A stretch of 64,000 bases of DNA from Myxococcales bacterium (GTDB lineage Bacteria > Myxococcota_A > Polyangia > Nannocystales > Nannocystaceae). The notes under the pieces are model-generated. The model saw nothing but the letters and a program-made list of their open reading frames with translations, had not been told where the DNA came from and did no database searches. Position numbers and translations under genes: made by a program. This document shows positions 50,722-59,912 of this stretch, piece after piece; position 1 is the first letter of the stretch; each line of letters opens with the position of its first letter. Location of the stretch: positions 744,001 through 808,000 of the forward strand of contig JACKDU010000002.1 of the NCBI GenBank assembly GCA_020633335.1. The letters run 5' to 3'.

Positions 50722-51534
50722 ATGTCCCGCCTACCCCACGTTGAGAACCTCGAGCTGCGCCACGAGGGCTGGCGCCTCCACGTCACGCTGAACCGCCCCT
50801 ACGTCCGCAACGCGATGAGCTTCGCCATGGTCGAGGAGATCATGGCGGTCTTCGAGGCGATCCGCACCCGCCACGACATCCGCGCGGTGATCCTCCGCGG
50901 GGCAGGCGGCAACTTCTGCTCGGGCGGCGACATCAAGGACATGGCCGCCGCCCGCCAGGCCGAGCCGGGGCCCGACGGCGGCGATCCCCTCGCCCACTCC
51001 AACCGCCTCTTCGGGACCATGATCAGCGAGGTCAACGCGGCGCCGCAGGCCGTGATCGCGGTGATCGAGGGGGCGGCGATGGGCGGCGGCTTCGGCCTCG
51101 CCTGCGTCTCGGACGTGGCGATCGCCCACGAGGACGCGGTCTTCAAGCTCCCCGAGACCAGCCTCGGGGTGCCGCCGGCCCAGATCGCCCCCTTCATCGT
51201 CCAGCGCCTCGGCCTCACCCAGGCCCGCCGCCTCGCGGTCACCGGCGGCAAGCTCCACGCCGCCGAGGCGCTCCGCCTCGGCCTCGTCCACTTCGTCCGC
51301 CCCGACGCGCTGGCGATGGAGATCCTCCTCGAGGAGGTCCTCGCCGACATCCACCGCTGCGCCCCGGGGGCGGTCGCGTCGACCAAGCGGCTGATGATGG
51401 CCACCCAGTGCGCGCCGCTCGATCACCTCCTCGACGAGGGCGCGCGCGAATTCGCGGCGGCGATCCGCGGCCCCGAGGGGGTCGAGGGGACCGTCGCCTT
51501 CCTCCAGAAGCGCCGCGCCAAGTGGGCCGAGTGA
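50722..51534 (+). CDS. Enoyl-CoA hydratase-family protein (AtuE/LiuC-like)
   Basis: 270 residues. It is a crotonase-fold protein with the oxyanion-hole segments FCSGGDIKDM and AAMGGGFGLACVSDVAIA. The segment KLPETSLGVPPAQIAPFIVQRLG is typical of isohexenylglutaconyl-CoA hydratase (AtuE) and related methylglutaconyl-CoA hydratases, which act on the product of the carboxylase encoded around it. It therefore most likely adds water to a glutaconyl-CoA intermediate. Leucine and acyclic terpene pathways both use this step. The gene lies between the two carboxylase subunit genes, 18 bases before the next start. Confidence 0.9.
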   Translation: MSRLPHVENLELRHEGWRLHVTLNRPYVRNAMSFAMVEEIMAVFEAIRTRHDIRAVILRGAGGNFCSGGDIKDMAAARQAEPGPDGGDPLAHSNRLFGTMISEVNAAPQAVIAVIEGAAMGGGFGLACVSDVAIAHEDAVFKLPETSLGVPPAQIAPFIVQRLGLTQARRLAVTGGKLHAAEALRLGLVHFVRPDALAMEILLEEVLADIHRCAPGAVASTKRLMMATQCAPLDHLLDEGAREFAAAIRGPEGVEGTVAFLQKRRAKWAE

Positions 51535-51553
51535 GTTGAGCGAGCGTCACGCC

Positions 51554-53566
51554 ATGCCTGGCTTTTCGACCATCCTGATCGCCAACCGCGGCGAGATCGC
51601 CTGCCGGATCATCCGCTCGGCCCACGCCCTCGGCTACCGCACGGTCGCGGTCTACTCCGAGGCCGAGGCCGACGCCCTCCACGTCCGCCTCGCCGACCGG
51701 GCGATCTGCATCGGCCCGCCGCCGGTCCGCGACTCCTACCTGGCGATCGATCGGATCCTCGCGGCCGCCCGCCGCAGCGGCGCCGACGCGGTCCACCCGG
51801 GCTACGGCTTCCTCTCGGAGAACGAGGACTTCGCGGCCGCCTGCGCCGGCGCCGGCCTGACCTTCATCGGCCCGCCGCCGGCGGCGATCCGGCTGATGGG
51901 CAACAAGGCCCAGGCCAAGGTGCGGATGATCGCGGCCGGCGTCCCCTGCGTCCCCGGCTACTCCGGCGACGGCACCCCCGAGGGCCAGGGCGACGCCCGC
52001 CTCCTCCGCGAGGCCGCGGCGATCGGCTTCCCGCTGCTGATCAAGGCGGCGGCCGGCGGCGGCGGCCGCGGGATGCGCCTGGTCAAAGAGCCAGGTGAGC
52101 TCGAGGCCGCGCTGACCTCCGCCCGCTCGGAGGCGACCTCGGCCTTCGGCAGCGGCGAGGTGATCCTCGAGCGCGCGCTCGTCGACGCCCGCCACGTCGA
52201 GATCCAGGTCTTCGCCGACGCCCTCGGCAAGGTCGTCCACCTCGGCGAGCGCGACTGCTCGATCCAGCGCCGCCACCAGAAGATCGTCGAGGAGGCGCCC
52301 TCGCCGGTGGTCAGCCGCGATCTCCGCGAGCGGATGGGCGCGGCCGCGGTCCAGGCCGCGCGGGCGATCGGCTACGTCGGCGCCGGCACCGTCGAGTTCC
52401 TCCTCGACGCCGAGGGCCACTTCTACTTCCTCGAGATGAACACCCGCCTCCAGGTCGAGCACCCGGTCACCGAGCTCTGCACCGGCCTCGACCTCGTCGA
52501 GCTCCAGCTCCGGGTCGCCGCCGGCGAGGCGCTCGGCTTCGGCCAGGAGGACGTCGAGCTCCGCGGCCACGCGATCGAGGTCCGCCTCTACGCCGAGGAC
52601 CCCTACAACAACTTCCTCCCCTGCGCAGGCCCGGTCCTCGCCTGGTCGCCGGCCGCCGGCGAGGGCGTGCGGGTCGACCACGGCCTCGCCGCGGGGCAGG
52701 CGATCACCCCCTACTACGACCCGATGGTCGCCAAGGTGATCGCCCACGGGCCGACCCGCTCCGACGCGCGCCGCCGCCTCGCGCGGGCGCTCCGCGAGAG
52801 CGTCCTCCTCGGCCCCGAGCACAACAAGCGCTTCCTCCTCGACGTCCTGCGAAACCCGGTCTTCGCCGCCGGCGACGCGACCACCCGCTTCATCGAGCGC
52901 GACCTCGGCGACGACGCCCGCCGGCGGCCCTCCGCGAGCCCCGGGACCTGGGCGCTCGCCGCCCTCCTCTGGAGCTACGAGGGGCGCGAGCCTGAGGCCC
53001 ACGACGATCCCTGGCAGAGCAGCGGCGCCGGCCACTTCCCGCTCATCCTCCGCTGCGGCGACGACGAGGCTGTCCTTGAGGTCAGGCTCGAAGGCGCGCG
53101 CGCGGCGGTGGTCCGCGGCTGCCCGGGCGCCGAGGGGCCGCTCCGGGTCGCCCTCCTCGGCGACGAGGGGCCCCGCCGCCAGGTCGAGATCGACGGCCTG
53201 CGGGCGCGGGTCCACGCGCTCGTCGCCGACGGGGCGCTCCACCTCGAGGACGAGGAGGGCGCGCTCCTCCGCTTCTCCGAGGTCGTCCCCCGCGGCGCCG
53301 AGCCCGAGTCCCAGACCCGCGCCGGCGACGGCAAGGTGCGGGCGCCGACCAGCGGCCGGGTGGTCCGCCTCCCCCACGCCGTCGGGGCCGCGGTCGCGGC
53401 CGACACCGTGGTCGCGATCGTCGAGTCGATGAAGATCGAGACCTCGCTCGCCGCCGGGATCGCCGGGACGATCCGCGCCCTCGCGGTCGAGGCCGGCGCG
53501 CTCGTCAAGCCGGGGGCGCTCCTCGTCGAGATCGAGCCCGAGGGCGACGGCTCCCCGGTCGCCTAG
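51554..53566 (+). CDS. Acyl-CoA carboxylase, biotin carboxylase/biotin carrier subunit (LiuD/AtuF type)
   Basis: 670 residues from the ATG at 51554 (a TTG at 51536 is possible). Residues 1-450 are biotin carboxylase: ILIANRGEIACRIIRSA, GYGFLSENEDFA, the ATP-grasp loop KAAAGGGGRGMRLV and EMNTRLQVEHPVTE. A linker and a small beta domain (BT-type) follow. The C-terminus is a biotinyl domain with ESMKIET, where the Lys is biotinylated; the usual AMKM is SMKI here. It is the alpha subunit of 3-methylcrotonyl- or geranyl-CoA carboxylase. Its stop overlaps the opposite gene in CTAG. Confidence 0.95.
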   Translation: MPGFSTILIANRGEIACRIIRSAHALGYRTVAVYSEAEADALHVRLADRAICIGPPPVRDSYLAIDRILAAARRSGADAVHPGYGFLSENEDFAAACAGAGLTFIGPPPAAIRLMGNKAQAKVRMIAAGVPCVPGYSGDGTPEGQGDARLLREAAAIGFPLLIKAAAGGGGRGMRLVKEPGELEAALTSARSEATSAFGSGEVILERALVDARHVEIQVFADALGKVVHLGERDCSIQRRHQKIVEEAPSPVVSRDLRERMGAAAVQAARAIGYVGAGTVEFLLDAEGHFYFLEMNTRLQVEHPVTELCTGLDLVELQLRVAAGEALGFGQEDVELRGHAIEVRLYAEDPYNNFLPCAGPVLAWSPAAGEGVRVDHGLAAGQAITPYYDPMVAKVIAHGPTRSDARRRLARALRESVLLGPEHNKRFLLDVLRNPVFAAGDATTRFIERDLGDDARRRPSASPGTWALAALLWSYEGREPEAHDDPWQSSGAGHFPLILRCGDDEAVLEVRLEGARAAVVRGCPGAEGPLRVALLGDEGPRRQVEIDGLRARVHALVADGALHLEDEEGALLRFSEVVPRGAEPESQTRAGDGKVRAPTSGRVVRLPHAVGAAVAADTVVAIVESMKIETSLAAGIAGTIRALAVEAGALVKPGALLVEIEPEGDGSPVA

Positions 53567-54483
53567 GCGACGCGATCGACCAGCACCTCGGGTCCGCGGG
53601 CGGCGAGCGCCCGCGCCAGCGCCTCGCTCGCGCCGCTCCCCCGGAGATCGACGCGGGCGAGCTCGCCGATCCAGGCGGCGTCACAGAGCGCCTCCAGGGC
53701 CTCGTCCCCGAGCTCCGGCGCGTCGGTGATCCGCACCTCCCGCAGGCGCCCGAGCCCCTCGGCCGCCGCGAGCGCGTCGATCACCGCGGCGTCGTCGATC
53801 CCCCGGAGGCAGAGGGAGGTGAGCGCGGGGAGCCCCGACCCCGCGAGCACCGCGTCGAACGAGCGCTCGCAGAGCATCTCGCCGAGGACCGCGCCCGCCC
53901 AGAGATCGACGCTCCGCAGCGCCGGGAAGCTCCCCTCCTCGAGCGCGTCCAGGGGCTCGTCATCGGGCTCGGCGACGTGGAGGACCAGCGCCTCGAGGCG
54001 CGGGTGCCCGGCCTTCGGCAGGAGCTCCCAGCCCCGCTCGCCGCAGAGGTGGAGGCGCCGCAGTGTCGGGATCTCCGGCAGCGCCGGCCCCACCCCCTGG
54101 CAGAAGCCCCAGAGGGGCCCGCGATCGCCGGGGAAGAGGCCGATCTGCAGGCGCTCGAGCGCCCGCAGGCGACCGGCGTGGTGCGCGAAGACCCGCAGCG
54201 GATCGCCGTCCTCAAAGGCGATGTCGCAGGGGTCCAACGCGAACTCGCTCCAGTCGATCAGGAAGAGCGAGCGCAGGCGGCCGACCGCCCGCTCGCGGAG
54301 GAGCGCCGCGAGGATCTCGAGCCAGCCGGCGCCCGCCTCCTCGAGCTCGTGACGCGGCGGGATCAGCTCGAGCGAGACCGCCCAGGCGACCCGCTCCGGC
54401 GCCCGCAGGCCGGCCTCGGGATCGTAGAGATCGACGAGCTCGTCGCCGGCCCCGCGCCACGGCCACGTCGGCGCGTCGCTCAT
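53563..54483 (-). CDS. Leucine-rich-repeat-like protein
   Basis: 306 residues from the ATG at 54483, with GGAGG upstream. No signal peptide. The second half has about six irregular leucine-rich units (LRRLHLCGERG, LEALVLHVAEP, LRSVDLWAGA, LTSLCLRGIDD, LREVRITDAPELGDEAL, LARVDLRGSGAS), the pattern of ribonuclease-inhibitor-like repeats. The N-terminal region WAVSLELIPPRHELEEAG and the later FLIDWSEF are shared by STM4015-like proteins often encoded as large paralogous families in myxobacteria. It is probably a cytoplasmic protein-binding module. Partner unknown. Confidence 0.75.
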   Translation of the reverse strand: MSDAPTWPWRGAGDELVDLYDPEAGLRAPERVAWAVSLELIPPRHELEEAGAGWLEILAALLRERAVGRLRSLFLIDWSEFALDPCDIAFEDGDPLRVFAHHAGRLRALERLQIGLFPGDRGPLWGFCQGVGPALPEIPTLRRLHLCGERGWELLPKAGHPRLEALVLHVAEPDDEPLDALEEGSFPALRSVDLWAGAVLGEMLCERSFDAVLAGSGLPALTSLCLRGIDDAAVIDALAAAEGLGRLREVRITDAPELGDEALEALCDAAWIGELARVDLRGSGASEALARALAARGPEVLVDRVA

Positions 54484-54605
54484 CGCCCTCGCCTCCTCAT
54501 CACACTCGAGTGAACCCAATCGCCGCGGCGCCGACAAGGAGTCGCCCGCCCGCGGGCCCGCGCCCCCAAGCCCCACCCCCAGCCCCCAGCGCAGGGCTTT
54601 TGCGG

Positions 54606-54611
54606 TAGCGT
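54606..54611 (+). promoter_or_regulatory. -10 element TAGCGT (BKACE gene)
   Basis: GG-TAGCGT, 18 bases before the ATG at 54630. Confidence 0.45.
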
Positions 54612-54629
54612 TCGCCCGAGCAGCGGACG

Positions 54630-55514
54630 ATGGCCACCACCGACAAAGCGATCATCACCTGCGCCCTGACCGGCGTCCTCACCAACCCGAAGCAGCACCC
54701 GGTGCCGGTGACCCCGGAGGAGATGGCGACCGAGGCCCGGCGGGCCTTCGACGCCGGCGCGGCGATCGTCCACGTCCACTTCCGGGCGCAGGAGCCGGGG
54801 TGGGGCCACATGCCGACCTGGGATCCCGAGGTCGCCGCGTCGATCATCGACGCGATCCGCGGGCGCTGCCCGGGGATCATCATCAACATGAGCACCGGCG
54901 TGATGGGCCCCGACATCTCGGGCCCCGCCGCCTGCATGCGCCGCGTCCACCCGGAGATCGCGGCCTGCAACGCCGGCACCCTCAACTACCTCAAGGCCCG
55001 CAGCGACGGCCGCTGGGCCTGGCCGCCGATGATCTTCGACAACCCGGTCGGCAAGGTCCAGGAGTTCCTCGACGTGATGCGCGAGACCGGGGCGATGCCC
55101 GAGTTCGAGTGCTTCGACCTCGGGATCGTCCGCTCGGTCGGCCTCTTCGTCGACGTCGGCATGGCCGAGCGACCGCACTACAACTTCGTGATGGGCGTCG
55201 CCTCGGGGATGCCCGCCGATCCCGAGCTCCTCCCCTACCTGGTGGGGCAGACCAAGCCGGGGTCGAGCTGGGAGGTCACCGCGATCGGCCGCCAGGAGGT
55301 CTGGCCGCTCCACCAGCGCGCCGCCGATCTCGGGGGCTCGCTGCGGACTGGCCTCGAGGACACCTTCTACCTCCCGGACGGCGCCAAGGCGACGAGCAAC
55401 GGCGAGCTCGTCGAGGCGCTCGCCGCCTGCGCCCAGCGGGCCGGGCGGGCGATCGCCAGCCCCGACGAGGCCCGCGCCGCGCTCCACCTCAAGGGGGCGG
55501 CGGCGGCCTCCTGA
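54630..55514 (+). CDS. BKACE-family (3-keto-5-aminohexanoate cleavage) enzyme
   Basis: 294 residues. It belongs to the beta-keto acid cleavage enzyme family (DUF849), Zn-dependent TIM barrels that condense or exchange a beta-keto acid with acetyl-CoA. Zinc-ligand candidates: His in AAIVHVHFR (HxH pattern) and Glu near EVWPLHQRAADLGGS. The N-terminus IITCALTGVLTNPKQHPVPVTP matches the family opening with its substrate-binding Thr/Gly. The substrate in this organism is unknown. It lies between the LRR gene (divergent) and an SDR (convergent). Confidence 0.92.
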   Translation: MATTDKAIITCALTGVLTNPKQHPVPVTPEEMATEARRAFDAGAAIVHVHFRAQEPGWGHMPTWDPEVAASIIDAIRGRCPGIIINMSTGVMGPDISGPAACMRRVHPEIAACNAGTLNYLKARSDGRWAWPPMIFDNPVGKVQEFLDVMRETGAMPEFECFDLGIVRSVGLFVDVGMAERPHYNFVMGVASGMPADPELLPYLVGQTKPGSSWEVTAIGRQEVWPLHQRAADLGGSLRTGLEDTFYLPDGAKATSNGELVEALAACAQRAGRAIASPDEARAALHLKGAAAAS

Positions 55515-55533
55515 GGCCGACGCCGCCGCCCGC

Positions 55534-56259
<726 letters not shown>

Positions 56260-56268
56260 GATCCCCCC

Positions 56269-56943
56269 CTAGCTGGCCTGACCGGCCTTGCCCGCGACCT
56301 TGAGCTCGACGTTGAAGTCGGGCGACTGGAAGACCCCGTAGAGGCGGACCCAGAGGTGGAGGTAGGCCTCGGTGCCCCGCGCGAACGAGATCCCGCCGCC
56401 GTCGATCACCTGGCCCCGCGACCAGCCGAACTCGGCGAGGAGGCCGAGGACCTCCTCCTTCGCCCCCGCGTCGTCGCCGCAGACGAAGATCGAGTGGCTC
56501 CCCGGCACCCGGCTGGGGTCGACCATCAACAGGCAGTTGATGGTGTTGAGGGTCTTGACCACCTTCGCCTTCGGGTGGGCCCGCTGGATCTGCTCGCCCA
56601 GGGAGTCGTCGTTGCAGACCGAGAGGGTCGGCGGGAAGCCCCTCGAGAAGTCGAGGGGATTGGCGATGTCGACGATGATCTTGCCGGCGAGGTTGTCGTC
56701 GCCGGCGGCCGCGAGGGCGGCGAGCGAGTGGACGCCCGCGGTGCAGTTGACGATCCGCTCGCCGAAGGCCGCGGCCTCGGCGAAGGAGCCCTCGCTCGCC
56801 CGATCCCCGGCGCCCTTCGCCCAGGCGACCGCCTTCTCGTGGCCGCGGGCGCGCGACCCCATCATCACCTCGTGGCCGAGGGCGTGGAGCTTGGTGGCGA
56901 TTGTCTGACCGACCATACCGGTGCCCAAAACTGCGTACTTCAT
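56269..56943 (-). CDS. NAD(P)-binding oxidoreductase, F420-reductase-like
   Basis: 224 residues from the ATG at 56943, with a strong GGAGAG ribosome site. The Rossmann opening MKYAVLGTGMVGQTIATKLHALGHEVMMGSR matches the NADP-dependent F420 reductase family (PF03807), many of whose members act on small carbonyl substrates rather than F420. FNCTAG-like and ILVDIANPL segments are conserved. It is the first gene of a two-gene operon, divergent from a LysR regulator across an AT-rich region. Confidence 0.9.
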   Translation of the reverse strand: MKYAVLGTGMVGQTIATKLHALGHEVMMGSRARGHEKAVAWAKGAGDRASEGSFAEAAAFGERIVNCTAGVHSLAALAAAGDDNLAGKIIVDIANPLDFSRGFPPTLSVCNDDSLGEQIQRAHPKAKVVKTLNTINCLLMVDPSRVPGSHSIFVCGDDAGAKEEVLGLLAEFGWSRGQVIDGGGISFARGTEAYLHLWVRLYGVFQSPDFNVELKVAGKAGQAS

Positions 56944-57071
56944 GGCGACTCTCTCCTTGATTGCGGGGCCATCGCGGCCGCCTGACGGGGAGAACACTAT
57001 CGCCGGGGCGGGCGGGCGTCCAGCCACGCCGCGGTCGTTTTTCTATCAACTTTTTGTTATCAATCACGCCG
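56944..57071. promoter_or_regulatory. AT-rich divergent promoter region (LysR and reductase operon)
   Basis: 128 bases, with a strikingly AT-rich island at about 57038-57066. It holds two direct TATCAA copies (57044-57049 and 57058-57063, starts 14 bases apart) and AAC-TTTTT-GTT as a small inverted repeat. This is a plausible operator for the adjacent LysR protein. Confidence 0.55.
56994..56999 (-). promoter_or_regulatory. -10 element TAGTGT (reductase operon)
   Basis: TAGTGT on the minus strand, 50 bases before the reductase ATG; the leader carries GGAGAG. Confidence 0.4.
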
Positions 57072-57992
57072 ATGTCGTCCGACCTCTTCGAGGGCCTCGT
57101 CCCCTTCGTCCACGCGGCCGAGGAGCGCTCCTTTCGGCGGGCGGCCGAGCGCCTCGGGGTGACCCCGGCGGCGATCTCAAAGGCGGTCCTGCGCCTCGAG
57201 GAGCGCCTCGGCGTCCGCCTCCTCGAGCGGACCACCCGGCAGGTCCGCCTCACCGACGAGGGCGCGCTCTACCTCGCCCGCTGCCGCGAGGCGATGGCCC
57301 AGGTCGAGGCCGGCCGCGACGCGATCGCCCGCGCCCAGGGGGTCCCCCGCGGCTCCCTCACCGTCTCCCTCCCCTTCGTCCTCGGCCGCGCCCTCGTCCG
57401 CCAGCTCCCGCGCTTCACCGCGCTCTACCCGGGCGTCGACGTCCACCTCCGCCTCAGCGATCGGCGGACCCGGCTGGTCGACGAGCGGATCGACGTGGCG
57501 ATCCGCGTCGGCGAGCTCCAGGACAGCGGCCTCATCGCCCGCCGGATCATGGACACCCGCTGGGTGACCGTCGGCGCCCCCGCCTACCTCGCCCGCCGGG
57601 GCGCGCCGCAGCGCCCCGACGAGCTCCACGCCCACGCCTGCCTCTCCTTCCGCTCGCCCCGCGGCAAGACGATCCCCTGGACCTTCGTCGGCCCGGACGG
57701 CGCCGCCGAGACCCTCGCGGTCGCGGGCCCGGTCGACACCGATCAGGGCGAGCTCCTCCTCGAGGGCGCCCTCGCTGGCCTCGGCCTCGCCCAGGTCTTC
57801 GACTTCATGCTCGCCGATCACCTCCGGCAGGGTCGCCTCCTCGAGGTCCTCGCCCCCTTCGCCGCGGCGGGCCCGGCGATCCACGCGGTCTACCTCCCCT
57901 CGCAGCGGCAGAACCAGAAGATCCGCGCCTTCCTCGACTTCCTGATCGAGGACCTCGCGCGGCCCGAGGGGACGGCCGCGCGAGCGCGATGA
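57072..57992 (+). CDS. LysR-family transcriptional regulator
   Basis: 306 residues from the ATG at 57072. The winged helix reads FVHAAEERSFRRAAERLGVTPAAISKAVLRLEERLGVRLLERTTRQVRLTDEG, a standard LTTR head. The effector domain has GSLTVSLPFVLGRALVRQLPRF and IDVAIRVGELQDSGLIARRI. It is divergent from the reductase/SDR operon and very likely controls it; the AT-rich island between them would be the binding site. TATCAA ends 8 bases before the start, a near match to the -10 element. Confidence 0.95.
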   Translation: MSSDLFEGLVPFVHAAEERSFRRAAERLGVTPAAISKAVLRLEERLGVRLLERTTRQVRLTDEGALYLARCREAMAQVEAGRDAIARAQGVPRGSLTVSLPFVLGRALVRQLPRFTALYPGVDVHLRLSDRRTRLVDERIDVAIRVGELQDSGLIARRIMDTRWVTVGAPAYLARRGAPQRPDELHAHACLSFRSPRGKTIPWTFVGPDGAAETLAVAGPVDTDQGELLLEGALAGLGLAQVFDFMLADHLRQGRLLEVLAPFAAAGPAIHAVYLPSQRQNQKIRAFLDFLIEDLARPEGTAARAR

Positions 57993-58213
57993 CCTGCCAG
58001 CGGCGCGCGCATGAGCCCCTGCGAGCGGGGGCCGCGCGAGCGGCCTGCGCTCACGATCTCCAGATCGCAGCACCACGCCGACGCAGGCGTCCGCGAGCGC
58101 CTCGCGGTCGGCGAGCGCGCGCCCCCCTCTACGTCCTCGCCAGACGCCGCTCCGGGGCCGTGGGTGCGCGATCGCGCGGCCGCCCGGGGAGGCGCGGCGG
58201 CCGGTGAGGGTTG

Positions 58214-58219
58214 TACAAT
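58214..58219 (+). promoter_or_regulatory. -10 element TACAAT (WG-repeat gene)
   Basis: TACAAT, 33 bases before the ATG at 58253; the leader carries AGGAG. The preceding 57993-58213 is GC-rich with no supported gene. Confidence 0.5.
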
Positions 58220-58252
58220 CCCGCGGAGCCCCCTGCCCGGACCAGGAGCCAC

Positions 58253-59758
58253 ATGTCCAGAACTCTCTCTCGCGCCACGCAGATCGTCTACAGGATGTGG
58301 CCGCGCCTCTCGAGCGACGAGGAGACGCTGGTGATCGCGGCGAGCGGCGACGTCAGCCTGAACACACGGGACAACAAGTACAACCTGCGGCTCCCGGAGA
58401 GCGCCTTCGAGGAGCTCGTCGAGCGCCTGGAGCAGTACTCGTTCAAGAGCGTCACCGGCGTCCACGGCGACGCGATGGCCGACTACACCCACGAGATCGA
58501 GGTCCACGAGGGCACCCGCAAGAAGGCCCGCTGCACCCTCCGCTTCAACCACGAGTTCGGCACGCTGATCGGCCACGCGCCGACCGGGATCAAGGAGACC
58601 ATCACCCTCCTCTCGCGCCTCGCGGAGAAGCTGACCCAGGGGGTCCACCCCGACGAGCACCTCGACACGCTCCTCCTGGAGCTCGGCCGCGGGATCGACT
58701 TCCCCTACATTAACCCCCACGGGGGCCCGGGCGCCTTCGTCCTCCTCGACCGCAGCGGCAAGGCGCTGCCGGCCTCGCCGATGGCGTGGAGCATGCCCTA
58801 CGCCGACGGCCTCCTCGCCTGCAAGGTCGACGACCGCTACGGCTTCATCAAGATCACCGGCGAGCTGGTGATCCCGGCGGCGTTCAACCTCACCCTCGGC
58901 TTCTCCGAGGGGCTCGCGGCGGTCAAGGTCGAGGACCGCTGGGGCTACATCGACACCCGCGGGCAGATGGTGATCCCGCCGCAATTCACCTCGGCGAGCC
59001 ACTTCTCCGACGGCATGGCCCACGTCCAGCTCGCCGACAAGGGCGGCTTCGTCGATCAGGACGGCAAGTTCACGGCCGACCGCCCCGGCACCCTCCAGGT
59101 CGGCAAGTACGTCGAGGGCCTCGCGCGCTTCAAGGCGCTCAACCGGATCGGCGTCGCCTGCTGGGGCTACATCGACAAGGCCGGCGACATCGCCATCCAG
59201 CCGGAGTACGACATGGCCTTCGACTTCGGCGACGGGATCGCTCGGATCCAGCAGGACGACCTCTTCGGCTACATCGATCCCCGCGGCAAGGTGATCATCG
59301 ACCCGCAGTACACCGAGGCCAGCGACTTCCACGAGGAGCTCGCGGCGATCCACGACGAGGGCCACACCGGCTACATCAACCGCGACGGCGAGATGGTGAT
59401 CGACATGGAGTTCCGCGGCGGCGGCAACTTCTCCGAGGGCCTCGCGGCCGTCGGGATCGGCACCAAGATGGGCTACATCGACCGCGACGGGAAGATCGCG
59501 ATCCCGCCGACCTTCGAGGTCGCGGAGTCCTTCGCCGACGGCCGCGCGGCGATCCGAATGAACCACAAGTGGGGCTACATCGATCGCCAGGGCAAGACGG
59601 TGATCGAGCCGAACTACGAGTCCGCCCGCCCCTTCCGCGACGGGGTCGCCTGCGCCCGCCTCTTCGCCAAGCCGAAGCCGATCGTCCACACCGGCTCGCC
59701 GAAGGTCATCGTCAACCTCGGCAAGACCAAGCCGAAGGGCGCCAAGGCCTCCTCCTGA
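58253..59758 (+). CDS. WG-repeat protein
   Basis: 501 residues from the ATG at 58253, with AGGAG 5 bases upstream. The N-terminal 170 residues are a separate alpha/beta domain without a known match. From about residue 195 there are eight WG repeats (YGFIK, WGYID, GGFVD, WGYID, FGYID, TGYIN, MGYID, WGYID), each followed by a ...G.(M/K/E)VI.P.F segment, forming a beta-propeller-like or beta-solenoid array. WG-repeat proteins are mostly of unknown function. There is no signal peptide, so the protein is probably cytoplasmic. The C-terminus is a short Lys-rich tail. Confidence 0.9.
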   Translation: MSRTLSRATQIVYRMWPRLSSDEETLVIAASGDVSLNTRDNKYNLRLPESAFEELVERLEQYSFKSVTGVHGDAMADYTHEIEVHEGTRKKARCTLRFNHEFGTLIGHAPTGIKETITLLSRLAEKLTQGVHPDEHLDTLLLELGRGIDFPYINPHGGPGAFVLLDRSGKALPASPMAWSMPYADGLLACKVDDRYGFIKITGELVIPAAFNLTLGFSEGLAAVKVEDRWGYIDTRGQMVIPPQFTSASHFSDGMAHVQLADKGGFVDQDGKFTADRPGTLQVGKYVEGLARFKALNRIGVACWGYIDKAGDIAIQPEYDMAFDFGDGIARIQQDDLFGYIDPRGKVIIDPQYTEASDFHEELAAIHDEGHTGYINRDGEMVIDMEFRGGGNFSEGLAAVGIGTKMGYIDRDGKIAIPPTFEVAESFADGRAAIRMNHKWGYIDRQGKTVIEPNYESARPFRDGVACARLFAKPKPIVHTGSPKVIVNLGKTKPKGAKASS

Positions 59759-59849
59759 TCCGGCGCCCGGCCCACCCGGCCCCGTGGACCCAAGCCGAGG
59801 ATCCGCCCCGCGGTAACCTTTGCCGTGGCTCGCGGACGCGCTCGTCGGC

Positions 59850-59855
59850 TACCCT
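59850..59855 (+). promoter_or_regulatory. -10 element TACCCT (CBS gene)
   Basis: GGC-TACCCT, 57 bases before the ATG at 59913. The leader carries GAGAGCGAG near the start. Confidence 0.45.
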
Positions 59856-59912
59856 GAGGATCGGGGGTCTCGGACCCCATGACCTCCGCCCCCAGCACAC
59901 GAGAGCGAGCCC

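Noticed and set aside
57993..58213. A small gene between the LysR regulator and the WG-repeat gene
   Set aside because: The open frames there are Arg/Pro-rich, overlap each other and have no start signal or TAnnnT element before them.
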